Positions 59,401-63,767 of a stretch of 64,000 nucleotides of DNA are shown piece after piece. The DNA is from Siphonodentalium dalli. Its lineage: Eukaryota > Mollusca > Scaphopoda > Gadilida > Siphonodentaliidae. The position numbers and the translations under genes are program-made. The notes under the pieces are model-generated. The model was given only the letters and a program-made list of their open reading frames with translations. It ran no database searches and was not told the origin of the DNA. Location of the stretch: the NCBI GenBank assembly GCA_032622095.1, contig CP136065.1:148679577-148743576 (forward strand), in the 5' to 3' direction. Position 1 is the first letter of the stretch. The number at the start of each line of letters is the position of its first letter.

Positions 59401-62400
59401 CATTGCAGGTGTATCCTCATGTCATGTTTTTTTTGGGCAATCGGTCATCCGTTTTAAGTTGATAATACAAACAGTGTCTTATATACCTGCATGCCGTCAC
59501 TATGTGGTTAGAACTCAGGGTTGTTTTCATTGACTGTATATATGGTCTATGTAACTATACTAGAAATCCAAATGCTGAAAGCGAAAAAATCCAAAATACA
59601 CATAATAAATTCGGTTTTCAATTTTTCCCGGGATCGAAATAGGTCGATAAATAACTGAACTACCGTTCTACGAGCTTTGTGTGTCCCAAAAAGATGCATT
59701 GAAGTCACGAAAAATACAACTTTGAACACAATGTTTGGGTTCCAAACAAAAAACAGCCATTTGCATCGCATGGAACAGAGAAGAACATTCTGTGCATAAT
59801 GGTAAATTATGTGCAAAAAATTGAAAACTGCTGGAAAGTATTTTTCAGAGCATATGAAGCCGTATTTTAATATTTTGTGTATTTGTCAACCTATCTTATA
59901 CCTCCTTCCAATTTACATCAACAAAATTTGGAAGCTTGAATGAGCCATGTCCGTTCAACACAGAATATTTTGGTATTTCACTGAGATTATTTCAAGTGTA
60001 TGTTATCATTCATTATAATTTATTAATCTTCATTATTAGGCTTCTGACGACCTAGTAAAGCATATACCTCGCTGGCTGGAGATGACAGCCCACCCACACA
60101 TCTTACCAACCAAAGGAAAAGCTCTTATGCACAAAATTTCGACAGTAAGTTTGTTTCACATAATCTTTGACAAATATTCACTTTATAGAAAAATTATAAG
60201 TATTATTAAAACTTGGGATCCAATTGCATCAGAAAGAAAAATAATTGGTACAATTGGCTGCATAATGTAAAAATAAGAGAGTTCTATGGCTGTTATTTTC
60301 CTGATATGTTTAATGTAAAGAGTGTCACCCTTCTGTTTGGAAAGTTTAACCCTTTGGCAAGTAGAATGACATATATCAAAGTCGCCATACAGTTCGCGAG
60401 TGGAACGACATATATGTCTTTTCAGGAAGTGTCATTTTTATGCAGACATATTAACGTCAATTAATTATCTGATTTATAAATGAATTGTATAGGAGATATT
60501 TTGATTAATATAACGTCCCAATGTAAAAGTGCAATAGATTATGATAGCACACAGAAAATACACATAAATTAAAACGAATTATGGACCCTTTTGACCCGAA
60601 CTTGTTAATAATTATTGCTATGACTTTGACATTAAATTCACGCATGACATCATGTATATGACGTTATAAATACTCTCCAAAGGGTATAAACAAATGTATC
60701 TAAATTTCTATAGCTTGGGTAAGTCATTTCATAGTATATTATGGCCGATTACAAGTTTAATTTGAGGCTTGAAGGTAAATTTTATATGATCCACTGGGAA
60801 TTCTCTTCAATTTACTAATATATTTACTAATATTCTGGATGATTCTAATGATGCTGAATTCTGTAATCTTCGATCCTTTCTTTACCAAATTCTTGGACGA
60901 GTAGTTCCCTTTGGGAAATGTTCAGATAGTAAGTTCAATAAACTTCTGGTTATACTTCCTGAACATCCTCTAGATGAATGATGGGCCATTCCAATGTATA
61001 CTTTTTATAACTCTGGGAGAAACCGTTTAGTAAAGAAAGGGTTTAATAGCAGGGATCCCCTAAGCACCAAAGGCAAGGGGGGGCAAAACAGTCAAGTGGG
61101 CACTTTTTGGGACTCGCCAGGGCAAGGGGGGCAAGTGCCCCCGCATGCCCCCATTCTCCGGCGTCCATGGTTAATAGCCTGTTCTGTGACCTGGGCAGTG
61201 GATATTTTCCTAGATTATTTGTGCAATATATTTCTCTTTTTATAGGGAGAGAATGTGGAACCAATGAATGGAGGCCCGCCTGGGCATCCAGGTCATGTGG
61301 CCCATCCACGCCTCAGTAATGGCATCAATGGCGAGAGAAATATTATTCCATACCACACGCCCTTATACAGACCTGCCAGTGTTCATTCCTCCGATTACAC
61401 CAGCAGAACGCCAATCCACCAAACTTACATGGAACAAACACAGAGTGAGTGAAGCCTACATTTCTTTCTAGATAATTTGAATGATAACTTTAACTCTCTG
61501 GGCGTCATTATGTTTTCATCCTATTCCTATCCTACATTTTGCTCTATTTCTATTTTGAGTAATAATAACAATGACACTGAAATAATTGGGCCACAAAATT
61601 TAAACTTGTTCAGTGACATTATATTTTGAAAAACTAAAATTATGCAAGATGCAGTTTAACAACCTGCATGATTGCTTATCGCAATGTCCAGATAGAACAA
61701 CCATTCTGATGGTTATCGATAGTAAACATCTGTGAATGGTTAACTCGATTTATATGCTACTCCTGGCTGCGCTGTGATGTATTTTACACTCGTTGTCATG
61801 ACGAGGCACTCCATTCAAAATTTGTAAACTTATCAGCGGTCGATGCTGGTGAATCGAAAACTTAAGTTATCAACTCTCGCCCAGTCAGAATATATGTTTT
61901 AGCAACAAATATTCAACTTGAATTACAATATTGTAATTTTATGATATTCTTTGTCAGGCAAAACACTCCCAAGAGCAATCACTGTTCCTCCACCCCCTTC
62001 TAATGGACCACAAGTGCGAGCTGTTTACAAACACACCCGAGAAGGGGACAGCCAGATAGATTTCAATGATGGAGACGTTATAACACTGATAGGAGACAAA
62101 GCTGATGGCTGGCAGTACGGCTACAACAACAACAGTGCAAAGTGAGTTTATTTATTTTTGAGATATGCCTACAGTAATGCCCTAAGTAATCGACTCCTTA
62201 ACCACAGAAGAATTATGGGTAACTTTTAGGAGTCGATTATTTAGAGCATTACTGTATATGCCTGTTGGGACAATAGAATACCAGGTTTCATCCACATAAT
62301 TTAAACATTGTTGTCTCCCTCATTTGACTCATTACCCCATGGTTACATTTTGATCAGTCACTTTTTTGAACATATACTTATTTCTGATACATGTGCATGA

Positions 62401-63028
62401 ACATAATGTAATAATAAGCTGGTCAATTCTCGAAATACTGGAAAACAGCTGACTTTTGCTTAAATAGACTTGTATATTATCTCAATAAATTTAAGGTTTT
62501 TTAAATAAATTTATTACATTCCTATGTGTGATTTACCATGATTTTTGAAGTGTTTATAAACTATAATTTCACTTGTGAATTATATCACTTTAACTAGCGC
62601 GTTAAGTATTCATGCGCGCTATCGAATTGTATGCGTCATGGGTATAATGGCAGTATTATTCGGATTTATGGTTAATCAGATGTTTATAGTGGAATATAAT
62701 AATCAGAATAATCACCTGGTGACGTGAATTAATACATGAGAGGGAGGGATGTTGTACAAACACGAAGTGCTCAAGTGTTTTACAAAATAGTCCCCGTCTC
62801 GAATGAATTATTTCATGTCACAAGTGGACATACTTATTTTTTCTGATACATGAACATAATGTAATAAATAATGTAATAATAAGCTCTCAATTCATTAAAT
62901 ACTATAAAGGTTTTTACATCAATTTAATCATAATTAATCCTATTATTTTTCAGATCCGGGTGGTTTCCATTGTCATTCACAGAGCCAGTGAACGCCCATG
63001 ATGGGGAATCTAGTCCTACTCCTATCAG
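35418..63028 (+). CDS. BAIAP2: BAIAP2 (IRSp53)-like I-BAR/SH3 adaptor gene, partial, nine exons
   Basis: The gene is assembled from exons 35418-35479, 37324-37395, 38711-38842, 39979-40044, 58510-58596, 60040-60144, 61246-61444, 61958-62141 and 62954-63028. All have AG acceptors and GT donors, and the reading phase is continuous through every junction. The first six exons give about 174 residues that match the IMD (I-BAR) domain of IRSp53 from its middle to its end. The seventh is a proline/asparagine-rich linker, and the last two hold a KTLPR motif and an SH3 domain. Family knowledge: IRSp53 binds and bends PIP2-rich membrane through the dimeric IMD, and recruits actin regulators through SH3 downstream of Rac/Cdc42. 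The first ~70-75 IMD residues and the C-terminus beyond SH3 are missing, so the gene is open at both ends. No obvious CRIB-like motif is visible in the linker, so the gene could represent the ancestor of the BAIAP2/BAIAP2L1/BAIAP2L2 group rather than a strict BAIAP2 orthologue. No promoter was identified. Confidence 0.93.
35965..36167. mobile_element. Family F hairpin MITE, complete (Tc1/mariner-like)
   Basis: The ends are TA-CAGTAATGCCCTAAATA and TTTAGGGCATTACTG-TA. The element is one long palindrome, with left arm GGTAATTTTTCAGGATTTAG, TCGGAAATATGGCTT and its complement. The left arm lacks about 17 bp present on the right (TTGTTGCCATTCATCGG type). CAGT ends and TA flanks fit Tc1/mariner-type MITEs. 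The 68-aa ORF over it is a translation of the palindrome. It lies in a BAIAP2 intron. Confidence 0.9.
36553..37103 (+). mobile_element. Non-autonomous Helitron in a BAIAP2 intron
   Basis: The left end A|TCTCATATATATTTTGAAGA is nearly identical to Helitron 2 at 22647. The right end has the hairpin AGCCCGGAC-AAC-GTCGGGCT and CTAG at 37100-37103, followed by T. The interior has (TCTG)n and three 122-bp units. It gives the complete form of which Helitron 2 is a truncated copy, and it stops 220 bp before a BAIAP2 exon. Confidence 0.9.
37324..37395 (+). CDS. BAIAP2: BAIAP2 exon (IMD)
   Basis: This is a phase 0-0 exon of 24 codons between attatag and gtgagt. It reads IKALQTEVILPLEKKL and on to HIG, matching the IMD helix that carries the family pattern L-x(3)-E-x(2)-L-x(2)-LE-x-K. 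The preceding intron (35480-37323) carries a hairpin MITE and a Helitron. Confidence 0.92.
37851..38124. mobile_element. Family C MITE in a BAIAP2 intron
   Basis: TTAACACTTCCATGACTGGA ... CCCATCATGAAAGGGTTAA, with TTAA at 37851 and 38121. Orientation is as at 25295. Internal ATATATGTGAGTCTCCCAT and GCGAGGCTCCCTATGGGAG palindromes are intact. Confidence 0.85.
38455..38590. repeat. Imperfect palindrome
   Basis: CGTTCTATTTTATACGTAAT...CCACTAAATTCTATATGAGC pairs with its approximate complement up to 38583 (AATTTAGTGAACTCGGTTGA, TAAATTCTGTATAAAATAGA). It may be the right end of an unrecognised element starting near 38230. Confidence 0.6.
38711..38842 (+). CDS. BAIAP2: BAIAP2 exon (IMD, basic tip region)
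   Basis: This is a phase 0-0 exon of 44 codons between ttttcag and gtaagt. It starts TEYKKYSQGHKS and contains a basic cluster, RKFQKKSRSR (exon residues 25-34). That cluster aligns with the lysine-rich end of the IMD in IRSp53, which is known to contact acidic membrane and actin. Conservation of the cluster supports a functional I-BAR domain. Confidence 0.94.
38843..39312. other. Intron sequence with a repeat also seen at 59615-59715
   Basis: GTATCGAAATAGGTCAATAA...CCCAGAAAGACGCATTTGAGT (about 39010-39090) resembles GGGATCGAAATAGGTCGATA...AAAAGATGCATTGAAGTCA at 59630-59710. Nothing else was seen. Confidence 0.5.
39313..39535. mobile_element. Family B MITE, right end decayed
   Basis: TTAACTATTTCTTTACTAAA...CCCTCCATAGATAGGACTCC...CCATTCCAATGTATGC. 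The right terminal GGGTTAA is missing. Confidence 0.7.
39536..39978. other. Intron before the fourth BAIAP2 exon
   Basis: No feature was recognised. Antisense ORF 39838-40074 overlaps the real exon and is a shadow. Confidence 0.5.
39979..40044 (+). CDS. BAIAP2: BAIAP2 exon (IMD)
   Basis: This is a phase 0-0 exon of 22 codons (ILQEATKCKSRVDKYRLEGL then QQ) between ctatccag and gtacag. It lies at the position of the family segment that connects the basic tip to the last long IMD helix. It is the weakest individual match because it is short, but phase, splice sites and position between two clear exons support it. The next intron is about 18.5 kb. Confidence 0.85.
40179..40571 (-). mobile_element. 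Minus-strand non-autonomous Helitron, divergent subfamily
   Basis: On the minus strand it begins A|TCTACAGTATATTTTGGAAC (40571) and ends in an AGCCCAGAC-AGA-GTCGG stem, CACATCAG and CTAG (40179-40182), followed by T. The interior has two ~125-bp units with ACATGCCTATATGAGC and TTTGAGTCGGATC. It has the same terminal plan as the other Helitrons but different internal sequence. Confidence 0.8.
40618..41266 (+). mobile_element. PIF/Harbinger-type remnant with inverted ends
   Basis: The left end TGTAAAGCTGCTTACACATG and right end CATGTGTAAGCGGCTTTACA are inverted repeats. Subterminal GTGGCGCGGCC / GGCCACGCCGCGCC are also inverted. The interior encodes only the start of a Harbinger (HARBI1-like) nuclease. 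The element is a deletion derivative. A 3-bp target duplication is not resolved (TAA on the left, TTA on the right). Confidence 0.75.
40816..41043 (+). pseudogene. N-terminal fragment of a PIF/Harbinger transposase
   Basis: The reading frame has RRFLVHPINKKRYLHGVFNH, then a Tyr/Leu/Phe-rich segment and DKFIQYFRTSNEQFALIL, ending in RVRKPI. This is the characteristic start of HARBI1-like proteins (family pattern RRxWVHPINxKR...FFKYFRMS...F). The catalytic DDE domain that should follow is absent and the frame stops at once. It is preserved only inside the deletion derivative. Confidence 0.8.
41267..41807. other. Intron sequence with a repeat related to 56622-56730
   Basis: On the minus strand 41470-41560 shares ATTGCCATTTTCCAGTG and nearby motifs with 56640-56720. 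A B-box-like GGTTCAAATCCC is at about 41324-41335 (minus) without a convincing A box. Confidence 0.4.
41808..42729. mobile_element. Family B MITE split by an unknown ~670-bp insertion
   Basis: The left part 41808-41990 (ACCCTTTCTTTATTAAATA...GTAAACTCCTCCAGATGG) and right part 42660-42729 (CTATTCCAATATATAATTTT...GTACAAAAAGGGTTAA) together make one copy. The intervening 41991-42659 carries a strong hairpin at its right end and includes GTGATGTCAC and TTCGCGTGCAT. I cannot classify it. Confidence 0.65.
42520..42648. repeat. Hairpin at the right end of the insertion in family B
   Basis: GTGTTTCTCTCATATGATAT...TTTTCAGTTTTCTC pairs with GAGAAAACTGAAAATT...ATATCATATGAGAGAAACAC around a CTCGAG-type loop. 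Confidence 0.8.
42726..43182. mobile_element. Family A palindromic MITE, complete, with TTAA target duplication
   Basis: The ends are TTAA-CCCAAGCCTGCAAATAG (42726) and CTATTTGCAGGCTTGGG-TTAA (43182). It has two full palindromes (about 42766-42855 and 43056-43150) and the usual core. The left TTAA is also the terminal TTAA of the family B copy, so this element inserted exactly into that site. It is the reference copy for family A and shows that the family uses TTAA (piggyBac-type). Confidence 0.9.
43183..44223. other. Intron sequence, mostly unannotated
   Basis: It includes the short family F copy at 43444-43523 and a (TA)n run at about 43695-43708. A G tract lies at about 44140-44152. No exon was recognised. 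Confidence 0.45.
43444..43523. mobile_element. Family F MITE, internally deleted 80-bp copy
   Basis: TACAGTAATGCTCTAAAT...CCCATAATTCTGCTGTGG...TTAGAGCATTACTGTA. Both TA-flanked ends remain, while the left arm interior is lost. Confidence 0.85.
44224..44384. mobile_element. Family A derivative with a single palindrome
   Basis: The inverted ends GCAAGCCTTGAAATAGTGTC and GACACACTTTTTCAAGGCTTGC enclose just one GAGGGTGAATTTGGTGATGC hairpin. The core and second palindrome are absent, so the 160-bp element is one long hairpin. Confidence 0.85.
44385..46073. other. Intron sequence with short tandem repeats and homopolymers
   Basis: A 33-bp tandem repeat lies at about 45707-45775 (CCTGAATACCAGTTAATTTT unit). 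C tracts lie at about 45017-45027 and 46034-46051. The phrase GAGGGTATCACCCCCCT (45679) occurs inverted at about 51250. No exon was recognised. Confidence 0.45.
46959..47337. mobile_element. TTAA-flanked MITE inside the hAT element (family N)
   Basis: The ends are TTAAAGGGGTACTATACACT (46959) and AGTGTACAGTACCCCTTTAA (47337). The inverted arms are about 60 bp and include AATCCGGCAATTTATGGGA. It lies downstream of the transposase stop codon, so it does not break the coding frame. Confidence 0.85.
47627..49720 (-). CDS. hAT-family transposase (BED zinc finger, ZBED-like)
   Basis: This uninterrupted 697-codon frame on the minus strand is the length expected for a full hAT transposase. A BED-type zinc finger spans residues ~75-112 (CKLC...HCSVAH). 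The RNase H-like catalytic domain begins near MDGWTDKYRAMPYFAVRLSF, where the first catalytic Asp is expected. VNCVAHCIHNLL is the C/H-containing helix typical of the family. The C-terminal dimerisation region reads PLEFWCRYEKRLPLLGRMAR and then PGSVPVEQLFSTTGLILNRK with RSSL. No stop or frameshift is seen, so this copy could encode active protein. I chose the first Met (MTINMLRPKR); a second Met four codons later is equally plausible. Long antisense ORFs (for example 47838-48404 plus) are shadows. Confidence 0.93.
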   Translation of the reverse strand: MTINMLRPKRSAAVNNKFVSNRNRTFSELSKLNLVWLQHSCEGKKTTSKYWEFMGELHKRNEDGTSKRIDKNFYCKLCFDIQTKMNHGSFGKIYKLSEGTATGNFFMHCSVAHNMTFKKEQEMKITNWMTKVKASTKSSSPFEVNRDIILWLCRDLLPFEIVEKEGFKSFVEKNMDISIPTSRALATTALVDVYIVIKERVKEMLKSVSGITLMMDGWTDKYRAMPYFAVRLSFIRDWKFQVVTLGVKPVESHTGESLHRFVRGILHEFFATPASILMFNTTDAAPNMIKLSRLLGHERVNCVAHCIHNLLTVDGMNGVDKISALLKQCKEVVTALHFKSHMIAEETMSAKEAELCQNISLEFTHLEEDDINPKQTTSKDDEVRAPSHHEHHHTTLKQEVPTRWNSTLSMIESILDLKREVDQMLKKIGKFELCFTDEDYQVLGELRTFLEPFKKFTLIASEVAPSLSTVPLMRARVQSICKVDINDSDEIKVMKRSVAANLDKRLPLSPFVKRVVCFDPSIRDAMISVHECRDILNETYTNLKTSRFSERIFIEDSSATDKCESMSSAASNISEPIETESVPVTHPTEVKRLRMSLLEEVVGKNSQQNKDPFADEIEQYLGIREDNMCPLEFWCRYEKRLPLLGRMARVYLCASPGSVPVEQLFSTTGLILNRKRSSLAPAKCNMISFIHDNFKLL
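50113..51060. repeat. ~240-bp tandem array next to the hAT element
   Basis: TTGGAAATTTC anchors are at 50358, 50598 and 50761 (the third unit has an internal deletion). Units share CCAACTGATGACCA, GAACAAGAAAATCGCAAA and GGCCACGGGGGAG. G tracts lie at about 51007-51036. The minus ORFs 50108-50819 are repeat translations. Confidence 0.8.
51061..51329. other. Short region with inverted similarity to 45670-45940
   Basis: AGGGGGTGATACCCTCATTA (about 51249) is the complement of 45676 onward. CAGGGACATGGCTAGAGG (51275) matches CAGGGACGTGGCTAGAGG (45919) in direct orientation. Confidence 0.5.
51330..51765. mobile_element. Family A palindromic MITE, TTTAGTGTG subfamily
   Basis: The left end CAAGCCTGAGTTTAGTGTG and right end CACACTAAACTCAGGAC are inverted. 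The left palindrome is partly deleted (AATTTAATGAAGCTA...GGGCTAAATTCACCCTC) and the right palindrome is full. It has the same layout as the copy at 11607-11993. Confidence 0.85.
51766..51924. other. Low-complexity spacer with a C tract
   Basis: CTTTCCAACTGGTACCTGAA and TTCAAACTGATTGTCATTTC recur at 55020-55135. A C tract lies at about 51843-51863. Confidence 0.5.
51925..54122. repeat. 155/164-bp satellite array with GCCATCTTGGA motifs
   Basis: About fourteen units; the anchor CATGG starts at 52017, 52183, 52348, 52503, 52667, 52813, 52977, 53132, 53296, 53451, 53616, 53771, 53926 and 54089. Spacing alternates mainly between 164-166 and 155 bp. That is because two unit types exist: one with CTTGGATTTTACTCTTTGTA and TGACTAAATCCTTTAGCAC, and one with TTTGATTTCAAAATTCAATC and CATTAGCAC. 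All share GGGCTACAGGTCGTACC, CTGATCATCAT and TAGATGGGAACGAGTCATTT. Minus-strand ORFs over it are repeat translations. Confidence 0.95.
54503..54873. repeat. Local direct duplication, copy 1
   Basis: AATATCTGTATTCAACTGTT...GGAAGTGATTGAA recurs at 55251-55621 (offset about 748 bp) with only scattered differences. Copy 1 is followed by a family A half-element; copy 2 is not. Confidence 0.9.
54880..54990. mobile_element. Family A MITE, right-half fragment
   Basis: GAGCAGAATGAGGTCCCCAG...CACTAAATTCACCCTCTGG...AAATGTAAGGCTCACTATAT matches the right half of the 51330-51765 copy. Confidence 0.75.
55251..55621. repeat. Local direct duplication, copy 2
   Basis: This is the second copy of 54503-54873. 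Both share GACGTGGTAGACATGTAATA and CGTGAGTGACCGAAATGCTG exactly. Confidence 0.9.
55872..56000. repeat. Interspersed repeat G, second copy
   Basis: TTTAAAGGGACTCTTTTGGC...AAATAACATTTGTAAACCAAC...ATCAACAAGTACA matches 33883-33996. Confidence 0.6.
56112..56345. mobile_element. Family C MITE in the long BAIAP2 intron
   Basis: TTAACCATTCCATGACTGGA...AGCTCACGTCATGAAAGG. The left TTAA is present and the right end has decayed. The interior has the usual GCGAGTCTCCCATAGGGAGC palindrome. Confidence 0.8.
56346..57020. other. Intron sequence; small family B fragment and repeat related to 41.5 kb
   Basis: TGAGAATCCATTCAGTAATAAAAGG at 56571-56595 is a family B right end. 56622-56730 resembles 41470-41560 inverted. 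The minus ORF 56463-56759 (98 codons) has no recognised domain and overlaps these repeats. Confidence 0.4.
57021..57180. mobile_element. Family B MITE, partial
   Basis: TTTATACTAAATGCTCATGG...CTTAGGATATGAACATTTCC...CTGAACACCCCTC. Both termini are decayed. Confidence 0.6.
57181..57996. other. Intron sequence with a SINE-head fragment
   Basis: Minus-strand 57840-57905 has TGAGGCCTCAGTGGTTCAGT then CAGTTAG, a decayed relative of the SINE head at 10430-10597 (11 of 12 A-box positions match). Nothing else was seen. Confidence 0.45.
57997..58429. mobile_element. Family B MITE interrupted by a family F MITE
   Basis: TTAACTCTTTAATTACTAAG at 57997 and AGTTAAAAATGGTTAA ending at 58429. At CATTGACAAG-TA the family F element (58031-58248) is inserted, and the family B sequence resumes at GATTCCTGACGAAATGTTGA. 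Confidence 0.85.
58031..58248. mobile_element. Family F hairpin MITE, complete, inserted in family B
   Basis: The ends are TA-CAGTAATGCCCAAAG and GGACATTACTG-TA. It is one long palindrome around GGAAAGCTCTCACCGAGAGCTTTCC. Comparison with uninterrupted family B copies shows a TA target duplication, which supports a Tc1/mariner-type mechanism. Confidence 0.9.
58510..58596 (+). CDS. BAIAP2: BAIAP2 exon (IMD, RxxFCFLxEK helix)
   Basis: This is a phase 0-0 exon of 29 codons between tattacag and gtacgg. It contains DRKSHCFLLERLCSV, the counterpart of the IMD family signature around ERRRFCFLVEKQC, followed by NYHTK (family AYHSK). This is one of the most diagnostic exons for the IRSp53/MIM-type I-BAR fold. 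Confidence 0.95.
58597..59614. other. Intron sequence, nothing recognised
   Basis: Overlapping short ORFs on both strands (59068-59403, 59324-59533) have no domain or splice support. Confidence 0.4.
59615..59965. repeat. Interspersed repeat shared with 39010-39090 and 16770-17035
   Basis: The left third matches 39.0 kb and the right half matches 16.8 kb. This is therefore the most complete copy of one family of unknown class. Confidence 0.6.
60040..60144 (+). CDS. BAIAP2: BAIAP2 exon (end of IMD)
   Basis: This is a phase 0-0 exon of 35 codons between cattattag and gtaagt. It starts ASDDLVKHIPRWLEM and ends LMHKIST. It aligns with the last part of the IMD (family pattern L-x(3)-LP-W-x(7-9)-P-x(2)-A-x(2)-L). 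Confidence 0.92.
60346..60690. mobile_element. Probable TTAA-type MITE (family M) in a BAIAP2 intron
   Basis: The left end TTAACCCTTTGGCAAGTAGA and right end TACTCTCCAAAGGGTATAAA are imperfect inverted repeats. ATGACATATAT / ATATGACGT motifs lie just inside. The right TTAA is mutated to TATAA. Confidence 0.6.
60870..61046. mobile_element. Family B MITE, short copy
   Basis: ATCCTTTCTTTACCAAATTC...CCATTCCAATGTATACTTTT...CCGTTTAGTAAAGAAAGGGTTTAA. The left TTAA is lost, and TTAA is retained at 61043-61046. It lies 200 bp before a BAIAP2 exon. Confidence 0.75.
61246..61444 (+). CDS. BAIAP2: BAIAP2 linker exon between IMD and SH3
   Basis: This is a 199-base exon (phase 0 to 1) between tttatag and gtgagt. 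It encodes 66 codons rich in Pro, His, Asn, Ser and Tyr, starting GENVEPMNGGPPGHPGHV and ending MEQTQ. It is low complexity and poorly conserved, as linkers are in this family. The half-CRIB motif of vertebrate IRSp53 (an I-S-x-P core before a proline stretch) is not clearly present. Confidence 0.85.
61445..61957. other. BAIAP2 intron, nothing recognised
   Basis: AT-rich, with no element end or RNA gene seen. Confidence 0.5.
61958..62141 (+). CDS. BAIAP2: BAIAP2 SH3 exon, first part
   Basis: The exon begins with two bases that complete a Ser codon, then KTLPRAITVPPPP, then the SH3 domain. The N-terminal strand VRAVYKH replaces the usual ALYDY. The acidic RT-loop region is EGDSQIDFNDGD, followed by VITLI and the conserved Trp in DGWQYG. 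It ends in phase 2 at gtgagt. KTLPR just before SH3 is also found in vertebrate BAIAP2. Confidence 0.95.
62170..62256. mobile_element. Family F MITE, internally deleted 87-bp copy
   Basis: TACAGTAATGCCCTAAGTAA...ATTATGGGTAACTTTTAGGA...TTAGAGCATTACTGTA. It lies 28 bp downstream of the SH3 exon donor. Both TA-flanked ends are intact. Confidence 0.85.
62257..62953. other. BAIAP2 intron, AT-rich
   Basis: A short direct repeat is visible (ACATGAACATAATGTAATAA-type phrase at about 62390 and 62850). No other feature. Confidence 0.45.
62954..63028 (+). CDS. BAIAP2: BAIAP2 SH3 exon, last part
   Basis: This 75-base exon follows ttttttcag and completes the SH3 domain with SGWFPLSFTEPV (the GWFP-x-(S/N)Y element). 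It continues into a Ser/Pro/Asp tail (NAHDGESSPTPIR) and leaves in phase 2 at gtaatt. The protein therefore continues beyond the window. Confidence 0.94.
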
Positions 63029-63767
63029 GTAATTAAGTCACATTAATATATTGTAAACAATGTGATGATCATAATCTTGCCAGATGACGATTTCGACGAC
63101 ACTACTGAATAATCTGAAGTGTTGTTGTTGTTGAATAAGAAGTCTCGGTTTATTGACGTGGTTATGATGACGATGGTCTCGACGAGGATGACGAAAACGA
63201 CAAGGACGACTACCATGATGATGATGATGATGGGAAGTTTGTGTATATATTGGACATATACTGCAACATTCTCAATCTTTTGTACATATCTTCTACTTGT
63301 ATCTCTCAATATCTTTTTGATCAGAGAATAAACGCATTCACATCTGGCTTCGGTATTGACTCCACGAGTCTCTTATTTCTGGTACATTCATTGAGATAGC
63401 ACCTTTTGGGCAAGAGATGAAATATTTTGTGAACCCTTTATTAAGATTTTCTTATTTAATCCAATGTAATTCATATGTATAAACCAGAAAAATAGCGTCC
63501 ACCAACTCATAGTAGTGGTCAAAATTTCCCAATATCGGCAATCTGGTGGGATTTATACCGTTCCTGGACATAAGTTATATAATTTACTTGCAATTCTGGA
63601 AGCGCAATATATTGGTAATGAATTTAAATTGAAATTACTACATGTTATCCCTAGGAATTGGGTAAAACCCACTAGAATGCCCATATTGCAAAACTTTGAT
63701 CCACCCCTATGAGATATGGTGCATGCTATGTTTCTTCTGGACAAACACAAATCACATTGCCCCCACA
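63029..63767. other. Intron downstream of the last visible exon
   Basis: Short triplet repeats: (GTT)n at about 63120-63132 and (GAT)n at about 63214-63230. No exon was recognised, and the next BAIAP2 exon is beyond the window. Confidence 0.5.
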
